A stretch of 64,000 nt of DNA from Novipirellula herctigrandis (GCA_007859835.1 SJPJ01000001.1:5321246-5385245); one strand, 5' to 3'. Shown: positions 38,867-48,384, counted from the first letter of the stretch. The notes: generated by a model not told the origin, from the letters alone. Program-made: numbers and translations.

Positions 38867-40497
38867 TGGGAATCATTCGGAGCGAAGTTGGAATTGCTTT
38901 CGGACAGTCGCTGTTGGGCTTGGATCACCAATGGAGCGACGTTGGCATTGTTGCCGTAGAGTTCGATGACGCTATACCAAATCCTTCGCGAGGCGACAAC
39001 ATTTCCTTGTTGCATTTCGCGATCCGCGTCCGCCAATTTAGCTTGGATGATCAATGCGGCTTCGTCCTTGGAGACTGATTGGCTTTCGATTTTCGCGATT
39101 TGACGACGAGCCAAGTTCACATAGGGACGGTACTTCTCGTCGTCACCCAGAAGGGTTTCCATGCTGCGGTACTGATCAAACGCGGTTGCGGTATCGCCAA
39201 AACGCTCAAACTTTTGCGCTTCTGCCAAGAGTCGCTCGCCTTCATTTCGAAGCGGCAGGTTCCGTTTCAGTTTCACTGACAACGCATGCTCGGCTTGGAT
39301 CATCTCGACACGGTCAATCTGTTCACGTGCCCAATCGGCATGCTCACCATCAGGGAACCGATTAACCATTGGTCGTAGATAATTATTCTTGGCTTGGTTA
39401 AGAGATGACTGCGTTTCTTGCGAAAGCATCTCTTCGGCGCGGTTTCGCATTTGGGCTTCGTTCAGCGGCCAAACCATATAACCAAGCACACTGATAATCA
39501 ACACAAGAGTCCCGATTAGCACCCATGGTTTGTCGTGCCATAAGGTTGCATCGACGACTTCGTCTTCTCGGACCAAATGACGACCGAGTAATGACCTGGC
39601 TTCGTCCCGTTCTTTCTCGTCCGTCACACTGAGCGGGCTAAAGCCACTCGAAGCATGTTCGGCGACACCGGTTCGCGACATCGCCCGTCGGCGAACTTCC
39701 GCGAGCGCCAACGAAACAGCGGGAGCACCGAATGGACGTTTTTGAGGATCTTTTTCAAGTAGTTGAGCGATCAACTTATCGAGCCATACGGGACAATCCA
39801 TTACGATCGATGCCGCCGAGACCGGTGTTTGCGTCAACACGTTTTGTGTGACTTGTTCGATTGTTTCGCCATCGACCGGCGCCCGACCAGTTAAAGCGAA
39901 GTACAGCGTCGCCCCAAGCGAGTAAAGGTCCGACCGACCGGTGATGGATCCTGGGTCTTGGATCAATTCGGGTGGTCGAAATGCGATTTCTTGGACCGTT
40001 GGCGGACGCGATGTCTTGAAGCTTGTATCAAATCGATTCGTTCGAAGGTCGATCAAAATCGGACTGAGCCCAGCGATCATGATCTTGTCGGGCTGGATCG
40101 CTCCATGAACCAACCCCTTTTCATGCAAGTGACGGAGCGCGTCGACGAGCGGTTCGGCCAGTTCAAGAACCGATTCCCAAGGCAGCCTCGTGCGGCGACT
40201 CAGTTGTGCGTCCAAGGTTTCGCCATCGACCAACTCATAGGCGAGGTAGGCATCATTCGTCTCAAACCCGCCACCAAAACAACGGGCGATCGCGGGGTGA
40301 GCGACTGTTTTGAGCGTCTTCCATTCTTCGGCGAATTGCGTTCTCGCTTCTGGCGTCGCGCCGAACGGTGAGGAAAACACCTTCACCGCAACCGCTCGTT
40401 TGAGTTGAACATGGACAGCCCGCCAAACACAACTTTGCGACGGATAGTCGCCTAGCTTGGATTCAATTGCCAGAGGTCCGAGGCGGCTACGAGGCAT
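38863..40497 (-). CDS. Transmembrane Ser/Thr kinase-like protein, predicted pseudokinase
   Basis: A 544-residue protein. Residues ~10-270 have the protein kinase fold: VAVK with Lys39, HLHEKGLVH, FRPPEL (APE-like) and the DLYSLG helix with Asp190. The catalytic loop is His131-Gly-Ala133-Ile-Gln-Pro-Asp-Lys138, so the HRD Asp, the Lys and the Asn of HRDxKxxN are all lost. DFG is Asp150-Leu-Arg and there is no glycine-rich loop. One membrane helix spans about 325-343. The outer ~200 residues are helical and TPR-like (AEEMLSQETQ, RLLAEAQKFERFGDTATAFDQYR). It probably senses or scaffolds rather than phosphorylates. The gene is coupled to a small membrane protein. Confidence 0.85.
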   Translation of the reverse strand: MPRSRLGPLAIESKLGDYPSQSCVWRAVHVQLKRAVAVKVFSSPFGATPEARTQFAEEWKTLKTVAHPAIARCFGGGFETNDAYLAYELVDGETLDAQLSRRTRLPWESVLELAEPLVDALRHLHEKGLVHGAIQPDKIMIAGLSPILIDLRTNRFDTSFKTSRPPTVQEIAFRPPELIQDPGSITGRSDLYSLGATLYFALTGRAPVDGETIEQVTQNVLTQTPVSAASIVMDCPVWLDKLIAQLLEKDPQKRPFGAPAVSLALAEVRRRAMSRTGVAEHASSGFSPLSVTDEKERDEARSLLGRHLVREDEVVDATLWHDKPWVLIGTLVLIISVLGYMVWPLNEAQMRNRAEEMLSQETQSSLNQAKNNYLRPMVNRFPDGEHADWAREQIDRVEMIQAEHALSVKLKRNLPLRNEGERLLAEAQKFERFGDTATAFDQYRSMETLLGDDEKYRPYVNLARRQIAKIESQSVSKDEAALIIQAKLADADREMQQGNVVASRRIWYSVIELYGNNANVAPLVIQAQQRLSESNSNFAPNDSQ

Positions 40498-40591
40498 GAG
40501 AGCTTACACGCAAAAGAAACTGAGCGGGAATTGGAATGGTAGAAAGAGTAGTATCTCGAAGTATAACCAGTTTTCTTACTAAAATCAGCCC

Positions 40592-41425
40592 TTACCAATC
40601 GAGTCCGTCGGGATCCCACCGATAGTTCAGCGGTTGGTTGCGGTCGCAGAAAATTTTTCCATTTTGGTAGGTTAGCTCGGCTACTTGGACCGAAGTCCGT
40701 TTTAGTGAAGTCGCTTGATCGTGATCGGTGTCACCACCTGGGTGGGTAAAGTAAAGAATAAACGCCCGGTCTCCCTGAACAATCACGTCCGCATGACGTC
40801 CAAAGGCGGCATCGTCGCGGCGGACGCCTGGCTCGCCCAGAATCGTTCCACCGTCTTGTAGCGTCCAATCGGTTAAATCGTCGGATCGATAGATTTGTTG
40901 GCCATGCCAAACATCGGCAATCATCCAGTAGTGTCCCTTCCAGCGAAACACATTGGGCCCTTCTTGTCCAGCATCATCGGCTGCGATGCCAACTTCGCTC
41001 CAATTTTTTAGATCGGGACTGTCAATCATCAATGTCTTGCTGTCTTGTTTGTAGTACATGCGCCAATTGCCGTCCGTCATCGGAAAGATGGCGGGATCAA
41101 TCACGTTGTGCATCGGTAGTTCGTCCGAGAATGTCCAATTTCGCAAATCATCACTGGTGAAGTGCAGCATCACTGCGACGCCACCCCATTCGGTGTAGAT
41201 GCCTTTGATGCGCGAGACAAACATGTGATATTGGGCGTTGGCATAGACCACTTCGGGCGCCCACCACGAATTGCGTCCTCCCTCGTATTCAAGTCCGATT
41301 GCTTCTCCGATGTAATTCCAAGTTTGACCACCGTCGGTGCTTTCAGCCATGCCGATGTCCGTCCCATAGCAGTAACCGACGCCGGGCAAGTATTTTAAGT
41401 TGGCACGTCGTTGGCTGTAGAACAT
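40592..41425 (-). CDS. GH43-like propeller, 3' part of a gene split by an in-frame TGA
   Basis: A 277-codon frame beginning MFYSQRRANLKYLPG. It is a GH43-family five-bladed propeller without its first strand: blades are visible as SWWAPEVVYANAQYHMF, VIDPAIFPMTDGNWRMYY, GQEGPNVFRWKGHYWM and RRDDAAFGRHADVIV. The missing N-terminal strand, with the general-base Asp of DGAADP, is encoded just upstream in the same reading frame, before the TGA at 41429-41431. Only ACG separates that TGA from this ATG. There is no signal peptide and no Shine-Dalgarno, so this part is unlikely to be made as an independent enzyme. Read through, it is the catalytic C-terminal domain of the GH127 gene. Confidence 0.8.
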   Translation of the reverse strand: MFYSQRRANLKYLPGVGYCYGTDIGMAESTDGGQTWNYIGEAIGLEYEGGRNSWWAPEVVYANAQYHMFVSRIKGIYTEWGGVAVMLHFTSDDLRNWTFSDELPMHNVIDPAIFPMTDGNWRMYYKQDSKTLMIDSPDLKNWSEVGIAADDAGQEGPNVFRWKGHYWMIADVWHGQQIYRSDDLTDWTLQDGGTILGEPGVRRDDAAFGRHADVIVQGDRAFILYFTHPGGDTDHDQATSLKRTSVQVAELTYQNGKIFCDRNQPLNYRWDPDGLDW

Positions 41426-41428
41426 CGT

Positions 41429-41431
41429 TCA
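41429..41431 (-). other. In-frame TGA interrupting the GH127-GH43 gene
   Basis: On the minus strand the codons read GCC GTT TGG AAT CGT CAG AAG AAG TGT TGA ACG ATG TTC TAC. The residues on both sides are consecutive parts of one GH43 strand, and relatives have Trp at this place (pattern W-x-MFY), so a TGG to TGA change is the simplest reading. Confidence 0.8.
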
Positions 41432-44353
41432 ACACTTCTTCTGACGATTCCAAACGGCCATCGGGTCCGCTGCACCATCGAATCGGGGGTCGCGATAGAG
41501 TGGTGCTGGAGCAGAGCCTTGTGTTGCAGTTGCCTCGACTCGCAATACGATCATGGGCGATTCGCCGATACAGGTCGCATGAACGGCGACTAAGTTTTCG
41601 CCTTGTTTCAGCGATTGCTTCGCCTTCCCTTCGATCGGTAGAGGCACGAACCGAGGCGTGTTACCAATGACATCGGCGACTTTGATCCCATTGACGTAAA
41701 CCTGCACATCGCCACGATGATAAATCTTTAGTTGAGGTGACGCGGGGATTGAATCCAGACTTAGATTTCCGCGTTGCCAAATTTGGCCGGAGTCCCAGTG
41801 TGTTTTGGCTTGCTCACCATCGCCGAATCCTGATGGTCCCACTTGCCAATCGGAATCGTCGAAGTTTGCCAAATTCCAACCCGTCGATGGGTAGTCGGTC
41901 ACGTAACGCCACGATGAAGTCAAAGGCAAGATCGTTGATTGGCCGTCACCGATCGATGTTTCTACTTCTTTTATGTTTGCCTCAGGATCCCCCTGTTCGG
42001 CGCGCAGCATCCGACAGCCGAAAAGGCCGCCTGCCATTGCTTCCGCGGTACATTCCATGCGCACGGTGGCGATTGTTTGACCGCCGATTATCTCGTTGTC
42101 GATGGCATAAACGACATTGAAAAATTCCCCCGGTTGGTCTTGATGAAGCGTTTGAGAAGCGATCTTTTTTCCGTTGACTAAAATGTCAAACGTCCGGTTT
42201 CCTGTTTCACCACCCCAATAGGTGCATTGCAACTCGTTCGCAGCGGTGGGGTCCACCTGCATTTCGAACGAGAACCATCCACCGCGAGCGTCACGCCATT
42301 TGCGACCCTGGTGTTCACCGGCATGACTGTTCTTGCTTTTCAGGTTGTGGTCACGCTCGGGTTGCATCTCGCCAATCCGAAGTACGTCGATCGTACGTGT
42401 TTCGAGCTGTTTTTCCTTTTCTTTTTCGGCTAACCATTTTGCTTCCTGCTCGGCCCATTGTTCCGAGGTGTAACGGTCGAGGTAAACGGTGAAGCGGCGT
42501 TCGTGCAATGGATAGAAAGGCACCAATTTCACATCGCGTGGTTTGCCGACACCGTCGGTTTCGAATTGCAATGAATTACGGTCGATTGCTTTGACCCATT
42601 GATCGACGGGCTGATTATCGGTCAACAAAACGGGCACGTAGAAAGGCTCGGTCGCCTTTGAGTCATCGATGGGTCCAAGGTCGGCTGCCAACAACGTGGG
42701 GCCATAAAAGACTGCAATGCGGTCTTTGTTATCGGGCATCGATTCCGTTCGTAAACCCATTGGTAATTTGACGTCAACGACATCGCCTGATTTCCATTGC
42801 CGCTCGATCATGACGTAACCGTGTTGGTCGGCCGTCGCTTCTTGAATTTTTCCGTTGACAGAGACTTCCGTTTCGCCAGCAGTCCAGTAGGGTTTGCGAA
42901 TGCACAGTGAGAAGGTTTGTGGTTGCAGGGATTCGATGGTGAAACGAGTCGTGTCTTGCTGCGGCCACTGTGTCGTTTGCGTTAACGTGACGCCGTGGTC
43001 AGTCCATTGGACTTTGGATGGAATAAACAAATTGACCCAAACGTTATCGGCACCGTGGAAATAAATTGCTTCGCCGTACTTAACATGATTTTCCATTCCA
43101 GTGCCGACACAACATGTAAAGCCATCGTACTGCGATTGGTATTCTTTCATGTGCCCTGGTTGTAGCGACAAATTGTAGATCACACGGCCATCGGGATGCT
43201 GGCTGCTACGCATGTGGTTCAGCAACGCTCGTTCGTAAAAGTCCGCCACTTTGGAGGATGGATTCCAACCAAACACATGCATCGAGAGTTTTAGCATGTT
43301 GTAAACATTGCATGTTTCCGTCGTCCAAGGACTCAGCCGATTATTCAATTCATCGGGAGGTCCAAAGTGTTCGTGGTCACAATGGCCACCGGTGACATAA
43401 CTGTGGTGATTGACGACACGATCCCAAAAGAAGTTGGCGATTCGTTGATCTTCTGTGTCGCCCGTGATTTCATGACGCCTGGCGACACCGACAATTTTGG
43501 GGATCTGGGTGTTTGCGTGCTCGCCAGGCAGAATGTCTTTCTGGGCCGCCAAGGGGTCGAGGATTTGCTTGTGATGAAAACGCTTCGATAGAGCCAAGTA
43601 ACGTTCGTCGCCCGTATCGACATACAGGTCAACCAGTGTCTCGTTCAGTCCGCCATGTTCGGCAACCATGATTTGTTGCATTTGGTCGTCGGTCAGGTTT
43701 GCATGTACCTTGACGAACCAATCCGTTAGTTTTGTTTCGATTTCAAGTGCTTGCCTATTACCCGTTAAGCGGTAAGCATCTCGCAGTCCTGCGAACAGTT
43801 TGTGCATCGTGTAGTTGGGGACCCAAACGCCATTGAGATCAAAGCCGGCGCTGCGAATATTACCAGCGGCGACTTCCGCATAGACACGTTTACCCTCGGG
43901 GATTGCGCCGACGTAGCCATCGGCGTTGGCCTCTTGGCAGTGCCCTAGTTCGTCCACAAAGTAGTTGACACAATCAAGCAATCGCTTGTCGCCTGTCGCA
44001 GCGTAGGCCAATGCACATGCGCTGAGGTAGTGGCCGCCACAATGCCCTGAAACGCCTTGCGATTCCCATCCACCGTAGTGCTCTGCTTTTGGCTTGAGTC
44101 CCGCTTCGGAGCGAAAGTTGGCAAGGAGTCGATCGGGTTCAAGGCTCAGTAGATAATCGATCGCGATATCTTGTGCCTGTTTGAAGGGCCCGTCGAGCAG
44201 ACGAACGTCGCTTAAAGCAAACGGCTGTGCCAAAGGCGGCGCGGCAGATTTTACCTTTTGAATTAGAGGCTTTTCGGCAGATGTGGTTTGATCGAGCATG
44301 CCGAAGCACGCAAAATATCCAATAACAAGGATAAGTCGGGAATGGGTCAGCAT
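41429..44353 (-). CDS. Secreted GH127 (DUF1680) glycosidase with sugar-binding domains, truncated by TGA
   Basis: I start at ATG 44353 (MLTHSRLILVIGYFACFGML, signal peptide); the frame runs to TTG 44365. Residues ~40-640 are a GH127 beta-L-arabinofuranosidase-like (alpha/alpha)6 barrel: RLLDGPF, GGWESQG, HCGGHYLSA, and the zinc site Glu346-x-Cys348 in TETCN with Cys414-Cys415 in FTCCVGTGMENH. These are the residues of the cysteine-nucleophile mechanism. Beta-rich domains follow (~700-950), including a galactose-binding-like module (WNLANFDDSDW, VQVYVNGIKVAD). The frame then enters a GH43 domain (YRDPRFDGAADPMAVW) and stops at TGA, codon 975. It belongs to a minus-strand group with a tandem GH43 gene 46 bp upstream. 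Confidence 0.88.
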   Translation of the reverse strand: MLTHSRLILVIGYFACFGMLDQTTSAEKPLIQKVKSAAPPLAQPFALSDVRLLDGPFKQAQDIAIDYLLSLEPDRLLANFRSEAGLKPKAEHYGGWESQGVSGHCGGHYLSACALAYAATGDKRLLDCVNYFVDELGHCQEANADGYVGAIPEGKRVYAEVAAGNIRSAGFDLNGVWVPNYTMHKLFAGLRDAYRLTGNRQALEIETKLTDWFVKVHANLTDDQMQQIMVAEHGGLNETLVDLYVDTGDERYLALSKRFHHKQILDPLAAQKDILPGEHANTQIPKIVGVARRHEITGDTEDQRIANFFWDRVVNHHSYVTGGHCDHEHFGPPDELNNRLSPWTTETCNVYNMLKLSMHVFGWNPSSKVADFYERALLNHMRSSQHPDGRVIYNLSLQPGHMKEYQSQYDGFTCCVGTGMENHVKYGEAIYFHGADNVWVNLFIPSKVQWTDHGVTLTQTTQWPQQDTTRFTIESLQPQTFSLCIRKPYWTAGETEVSVNGKIQEATADQHGYVMIERQWKSGDVVDVKLPMGLRTESMPDNKDRIAVFYGPTLLAADLGPIDDSKATEPFYVPVLLTDNQPVDQWVKAIDRNSLQFETDGVGKPRDVKLVPFYPLHERRFTVYLDRYTSEQWAEQEAKWLAEKEKEKQLETRTIDVLRIGEMQPERDHNLKSKNSHAGEHQGRKWRDARGGWFSFEMQVDPTAANELQCTYWGGETGNRTFDILVNGKKIASQTLHQDQPGEFFNVVYAIDNEIIGGQTIATVRMECTAEAMAGGLFGCRMLRAEQGDPEANIKEVETSIGDGQSTILPLTSSWRYVTDYPSTGWNLANFDDSDWQVGPSGFGDGEQAKTHWDSGQIWQRGNLSLDSIPASPQLKIYHRGDVQVYVNGIKVADVIGNTPRFVPLPIEGKAKQSLKQGENLVAVHATCIGESPMIVLRVEATATQGSAPAPLYRDPRFDGAADPMAVWNRQKKC

Positions 44354-44398
44354 CGTAAATTTCAAAAAGTAAAGGTGGGGGCAAATGGAGATGGGGCC

Positions 44399-46354
44399 TT
44401 AACGCAGTTCGGGAACAAGCCGCCCCGAATCGTCCAAACGCATGGGCAGAATGCCGGCGCGTTCGGTCCATGGGGCATAGGGATCGTTGCCGAAGAAGGT
44501 CGACCAAAGTTTGCCCTCTTTATCTTGAAAGATCGAATTGTGTCCGCCATTGGGAATTGCCAAGTAACGATCGCCGTAGGGACCATATAGGGAATCGGAA
44601 CTGGCGATCATGCAGTCGTAAGTGCGTTCGATTTGTGCTGGATTGAATTCTGCACAAACAAGGTGATAGCGGCCGCCGGCTTTAATGATCATTGCACCTT
44701 CAAAACCGACATTGGCTGCGTTGGCCGGTTTCAACAGCCGAGGTTTCTCGGCGAGGCCACTCATGTCGTCGTTCATGCGCGCGACTTTGCCATTTTGGTA
44801 GACGTAATACATCGTTCCATCGTCGTCTTGGAACAGCGACGCGTCGATTTCATTCGTGATCGGGCCGTTTGGTTTGGTGTCGACGTAGGGACCTTCGGCT
44901 GCGCCGGTGGTACTTTTCAAAAGACCTGTTGCGCCACCTGGCCAATTAATGCTATAGGTAATCCAAAATGTATCTCGGAAGAAATGGATTTCGGGTGCCC
45001 AGACGGCGCGGTTTCCATCTTTCATATCCTTTTGCCACTTCCCGTCTTTTTCGATGCTCCAAACCAACCCCAGTGGTTCCCATTGTTTCATGTCTGCGCT
45101 TTTCCATACCTGAATCCCTTCGTTGGTTTTCCACCACGTCGGATGGCCTGTGGTAGCAGTCATGTAATAGTTGCCATCGCCACCAATGCAAATCGATGGG
45201 TCGCGAGTCGGTGTGTCAAGCAGTGGCCGAATAGGAAGCGAAGTGATTCTTGGGAATCCGTTGGCCCAATCGATTTCAGAGCGAGCGATCCACCACGTTT
45301 TTCCGTTGTCGGGGTTTCCTTGAAAGAATAGGTGGGTTTGTCCCTTTGCATCGACCAGCACGCCTGGGTGTCCTGATTCCGACGAATTCCACTCGCCATC
45401 AAATCCGTTACGCAGGATCGGCTCGTTCGAAAGCCGTTTCCACGTAATCCCGTCCTCGCTGGTTGCGACACCGATTTGCTGGGGGCCATTGTTGTAATTG
45501 CCGGCGTAGAACATGAACAATTTTCCCTCGTGCCTTAATAGCGTTGGTGCTTCGATGCACTCGCCTTCCCAGGGAAGTTCGGGTTTCAAAATCGGTTCAT
45601 CGCCTATTTGATTCCACGTATCGCGAGAAAAATCGGAATCGATGTCTGCGGATGCGACACCGACCATTTGGGTTTTCATTTCCGGATCGCGAGTGGCGTA
45701 GTAGAGCATCAGTTTTCCATCAACAGGAAAGGCCTCGGCGTCAATCGCCCGGCCCACGTTCCAATCCCCAGTGGGACGAAAGATAGGATTCGATGCGTCA
45801 CGAGAAAACGTCAGCCCGTCGTCGGATACTGCATGACAAATTGCGTCATTAGCGCCGTTGCCATACGTTTGATAAAATAAATGTACTTTGCCGTTTAGCA
45901 CGATTGCCCCCGGAGCGCACAAGCCGTTTTGGTCGCAAGCTTGCGACGGCCAAAGCTCTGCGACCTTGGTCCAGTGATCTAGGTCAGTGCTTTGCGCAAT
46001 TCCAATTGACCATCCCGGTGGTGTTTGAAACGTGGCACGCTTTTCATCTGCTGGCGACCTTTTCACGGGTGGCAACCTTTTCACGGGTGGCAACCTTTTC
46101 ACGGGTGGCAACGAGAAGTACATCAAGTAGCGATCGCCGAAACGAATCACGCTTGGGTCTTTGGAATGTGCAATTCCTTTTCGCGAATCATCTGCCCATT
46201 TCATCGCAGGCACCGTTGTTTGCCGAGTCGAAGTGGAGGCTTCCGCAATGGACGCGGGCGCGTCGGCGAATACCCAGTGGGGCGGAGCGAAAGGGACGAT
46301 GAGCGAAAGGGCAATGCCATAGACGAGATCGTGAATGCGTTTTTTTGTATGCAT
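44399..46354 (-). CDS. Secreted tandem GH43-like protein (two propellers)
   Basis: A 651-residue protein with signal peptide (MHTKKRIHDLVYGIALSLIVPFAPPHWVFA). Two GH43-type propellers follow: the first (~60-340) with HSKDPSVIRFGDRY, GRAIDAEAFPVDGKLM and EAPTLLRHEGKLFMFYAG; the second (~355-651) with TRDPSICIGGDGNYYM, VWAPEIHFFRDTFW, ITNEIDASLFQDDDG and VGFEGAMIIKAGGRYH. The general base, pKa Asp and acid Glu positions are recognisable in the second; the first resembles a family lacking some of them and may be a binding or exo-acting domain. A 3x PPVKRL insertion lies in blade one of the first propeller. It is upstream of the GH127 gene (46 bp) and probably acts on the same arabinose- or xylose-rich glycan. 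Confidence 0.88.
   Translation of the reverse strand: MHTKKRIHDLVYGIALSLIVPFAPPHWVFADAPASIAEASTSTRQTTVPAMKWADDSRKGIAHSKDPSVIRFGDRYLMYFSLPPVKRLPPVKRLPPVKRSPADEKRATFQTPPGWSIGIAQSTDLDHWTKVAELWPSQACDQNGLCAPGAIVLNGKVHLFYQTYGNGANDAICHAVSDDGLTFSRDASNPIFRPTGDWNVGRAIDAEAFPVDGKLMLYYATRDPEMKTQMVGVASADIDSDFSRDTWNQIGDEPILKPELPWEGECIEAPTLLRHEGKLFMFYAGNYNNGPQQIGVATSEDGITWKRLSNEPILRNGFDGEWNSSESGHPGVLVDAKGQTHLFFQGNPDNGKTWWIARSEIDWANGFPRITSLPIRPLLDTPTRDPSICIGGDGNYYMTATTGHPTWWKTNEGIQVWKSADMKQWEPLGLVWSIEKDGKWQKDMKDGNRAVWAPEIHFFRDTFWITYSINWPGGATGLLKSTTGAAEGPYVDTKPNGPITNEIDASLFQDDDGTMYYVYQNGKVARMNDDMSGLAEKPRLLKPANAANVGFEGAMIIKAGGRYHLVCAEFNPAQIERTYDCMIASSDSLYGPYGDRYLAIPNGGHNSIFQDKEGKLWSTFFGNDPYAPWTERAGILPMRLDDSGRLVPELR
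46053..46106. repeat. Three copies of an 18-bp coding repeat
   Basis: Units of 18 bp (GGCAACCTTTTCACGGGT, first copy GGCGACC...) at 46053-46070, 46071-46088 and 46089-46106. They encode the six-residue unit PPVKRL on the minus strand inside the tandem GH43 gene and keep the frame. Copies 2 and 3 are identical, so the expansion is recent. Confidence 0.92.
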
Positions 46355-46621
46355 GTTTTTCAGTGCCTTGACGCGGTTTGCTTAAACGAGACCACCACTC
46401 TAGTGGAGCGGAACCGGAGGGCAACCTCTATCGACATGGTTCGCAGTGGTCGCTTTTGCTAGGTGATGTCCCGACTTGAGTTGTTTGTTGTGAACAATGC
46501 CTGATGCTTTCAGAATCCAGGAATATTCGCCAAGAGGATCAGACAAAGAGGATGCGAGTCGTTATTCTGTAAATGCTGTTTTACTTTATATCCCGCTAGA
46601 CTTTCCCGCCTTTGAATCAGA

Positions 46622-48382
46622 ATGAAAATTCGAAAATATAAGCATTTAATTGACGTTTTGCGAATGCTGGTTGGCGTCGTAACTTTCGTTGTTCCCCTTT
46701 CGGTGGTACGCGCACAAGACGCGAACGTGGGGACCCATATGCAAGAAAAATTGGATCAAGATGCGAAGGCCTCAACGGTACCGCCGGTCGATGCGATGCG
46801 TGAATTTCAGTCGATGGCGGTCAAGGAACAAAAAGCAACGTGGGGACATTGGGGGCATCTCCCCGATCGCTTTAGCACTTGGGTGAACCACAGTAATCGC
46901 TTGATTCCCGTTTATACTTTTGGCATCACGCTCGGCGCCCTGCGCGAAGAAGGTAGTGCGTACGCAGACGCGGATCGTATCGAAAAACTTTACGGAACGG
47001 TTCCTGATCACACGATCAATCCGTCGGCAATGTACTTTGACCAAACTGACATCTATCGATTGCAGCAGGCAGCGGTGGACGCTGGCAAGAAGAACATCAT
47101 TGTGATGGTGTTTGACGGAACGGATTGGCAAACCACGCGAGCGACTGCGCTCTACAAAGCCGGCAAGCTCAGTTATGACAGTGGCCGGGGGACGGGGTTG
47201 TTGTTCCAAGATTACCGATCGGTACCGACCGACTATGGCTATGTTGTGACCAGTCCGCGGCAAAGCGGTGCGAAGTTTGATGTGAATTCGCAAGTTGTTC
47301 TTAGCGGAGAGAGTGACACCACCGGAGGTTACGATGTGTTGCGAGGGGGCAAATACCCGTGGCGCGAACAAAGTCGCCGTGATTACTTGCTAGGCGTTGA
47401 TCGAGAACGCCCCCATTCGGTGACCGATTCAGCGGCTTCGGCGACGAGTCTATTTTCGGGCATCAAAACCTACAACGGCGCAATTAACTTTGCGGTCGAC
47501 GGGACACAAGTGACTCCTATCGCTCGAACATTGCAACGGGAAAGAGGTTTTCGGGTTGGCGTGGTTACAAGTGTGCCGGTCAGCCACGCAACCCCAGGGG
47601 CTGCGTATGCGAACAACGTGTCGCGAAGTGATTACCAGGACATCGGGCGTGACATGGTTGGTCGACCATCGGCTTCGCACCGAAACAAACCGTTGTCAGG
47701 AGTCGACGTGCTAATCGGTGGCGGTTGGGGGGAAGGAACGGGAAAGGATAACGGCCAAGGAGACAACTTTGCCAAGGGGAACAAGTATCTGCACGAAGAA
47801 GACATTCGCGCGGTCGATATCGAAAACGGTGGTAAGTATCTAGTGTCACAGCGTCGCGACGGCCAATGCGGTCGAGACCAAATTTTGCGAGCCGCGAAAT
47901 TGGCGGCTGAGCGAGGGCAGCGTTTCTTGGGCTTCTACGGAACAAAGGGAGGGCATTTGCCGTTCCAAACCGCGGATGGTCGATTCAATCCTACCTTTGA
48001 CGTGAAGGGGGCCGAGAAGTACAGCCAAGCGGATCTGGAAGAGAACCCGACGCTTGCCGATATGACGCAGGCCGCTTTGGTTGTTCTTGAGAAGGGGCCC
48101 AAGGGCTTTTGGTTGATGATCGAAGCGGGGGATGTGGATTGGGCAAACCACTCGAATAATTTGGACAACAGCATTGGTGCCGTGTTGAGCGGTGAGGCCG
48201 CTTTCGAACGAGTTGTCACGTGGGTCGATCGCAACAATGCGTGGGACGAAACCGCGTTGATCATCACAGCGGACCATGGTCACTTCTTCGTGATCGATGA
48301 CGCCGAGACGATTGCTGCCGCTGGGCGAGTTCACTCGGAAGTGGTTCACTCGGAAGAAAGTTCAAGCCAGCCGGCAAAGTGA
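46622..48382 (+). CDS. Secreted alkaline phosphatase (PhoA family)
   Basis: A 586-residue protein, longer than E. coli PhoA (471). A signal sequence is present (VLRMLVGVVTFVVPLSVVRAQ). Core motifs: NIIVMVFDGTD (first metal Asp), VTDSAASATSLFSG with nucleophile Ser270, VSHATPGA, MIEAGDVDWANHSNN and ITADHGH (metal ligands). All metal-binding residues are in place. It releases phosphate from organic esters in the periplasm. It is divergent from the glycosidase genes, with 267 bp between them. No clear Pho box was found. The ~100 residues before the core are not assigned. Confidence 0.93.
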   Translation: MKIRKYKHLIDVLRMLVGVVTFVVPLSVVRAQDANVGTHMQEKLDQDAKASTVPPVDAMREFQSMAVKEQKATWGHWGHLPDRFSTWVNHSNRLIPVYTFGITLGALREEGSAYADADRIEKLYGTVPDHTINPSAMYFDQTDIYRLQQAAVDAGKKNIIVMVFDGTDWQTTRATALYKAGKLSYDSGRGTGLLFQDYRSVPTDYGYVVTSPRQSGAKFDVNSQVVLSGESDTTGGYDVLRGGKYPWREQSRRDYLLGVDRERPHSVTDSAASATSLFSGIKTYNGAINFAVDGTQVTPIARTLQRERGFRVGVVTSVPVSHATPGAAYANNVSRSDYQDIGRDMVGRPSASHRNKPLSGVDVLIGGGWGEGTGKDNGQGDNFAKGNKYLHEEDIRAVDIENGGKYLVSQRRDGQCGRDQILRAAKLAAERGQRFLGFYGTKGGHLPFQTADGRFNPTFDVKGAEKYSQADLEENPTLADMTQAALVVLEKGPKGFWLMIEAGDVDWANHSNNLDNSIGAVLSGEAAFERVVTWVDRNNAWDETALIITADHGHFFVIDDAETIAAAGRVHSEVVHSEESSSQPAK

Positions 48383-48384
48383 GC

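Noticed and set aside
41400..41431. Selenocysteine insertion at the TGA
   Set aside because: No clear SECIS-like hairpin in the 40 bases after the TGA, and relatives have Trp rather than Cys at this place.
44633..45331. 232-codon plus-strand frame
   Set aside because: Antisense to the tandem GH43 gene, no recognisable motif.
46580..46610. Pho box before the alkaline phosphatase gene (two CTGT elements)
   Set aside because: The CTGT elements are 9 bp apart, not 11, and the flanking bases do not match CTGTCAT.
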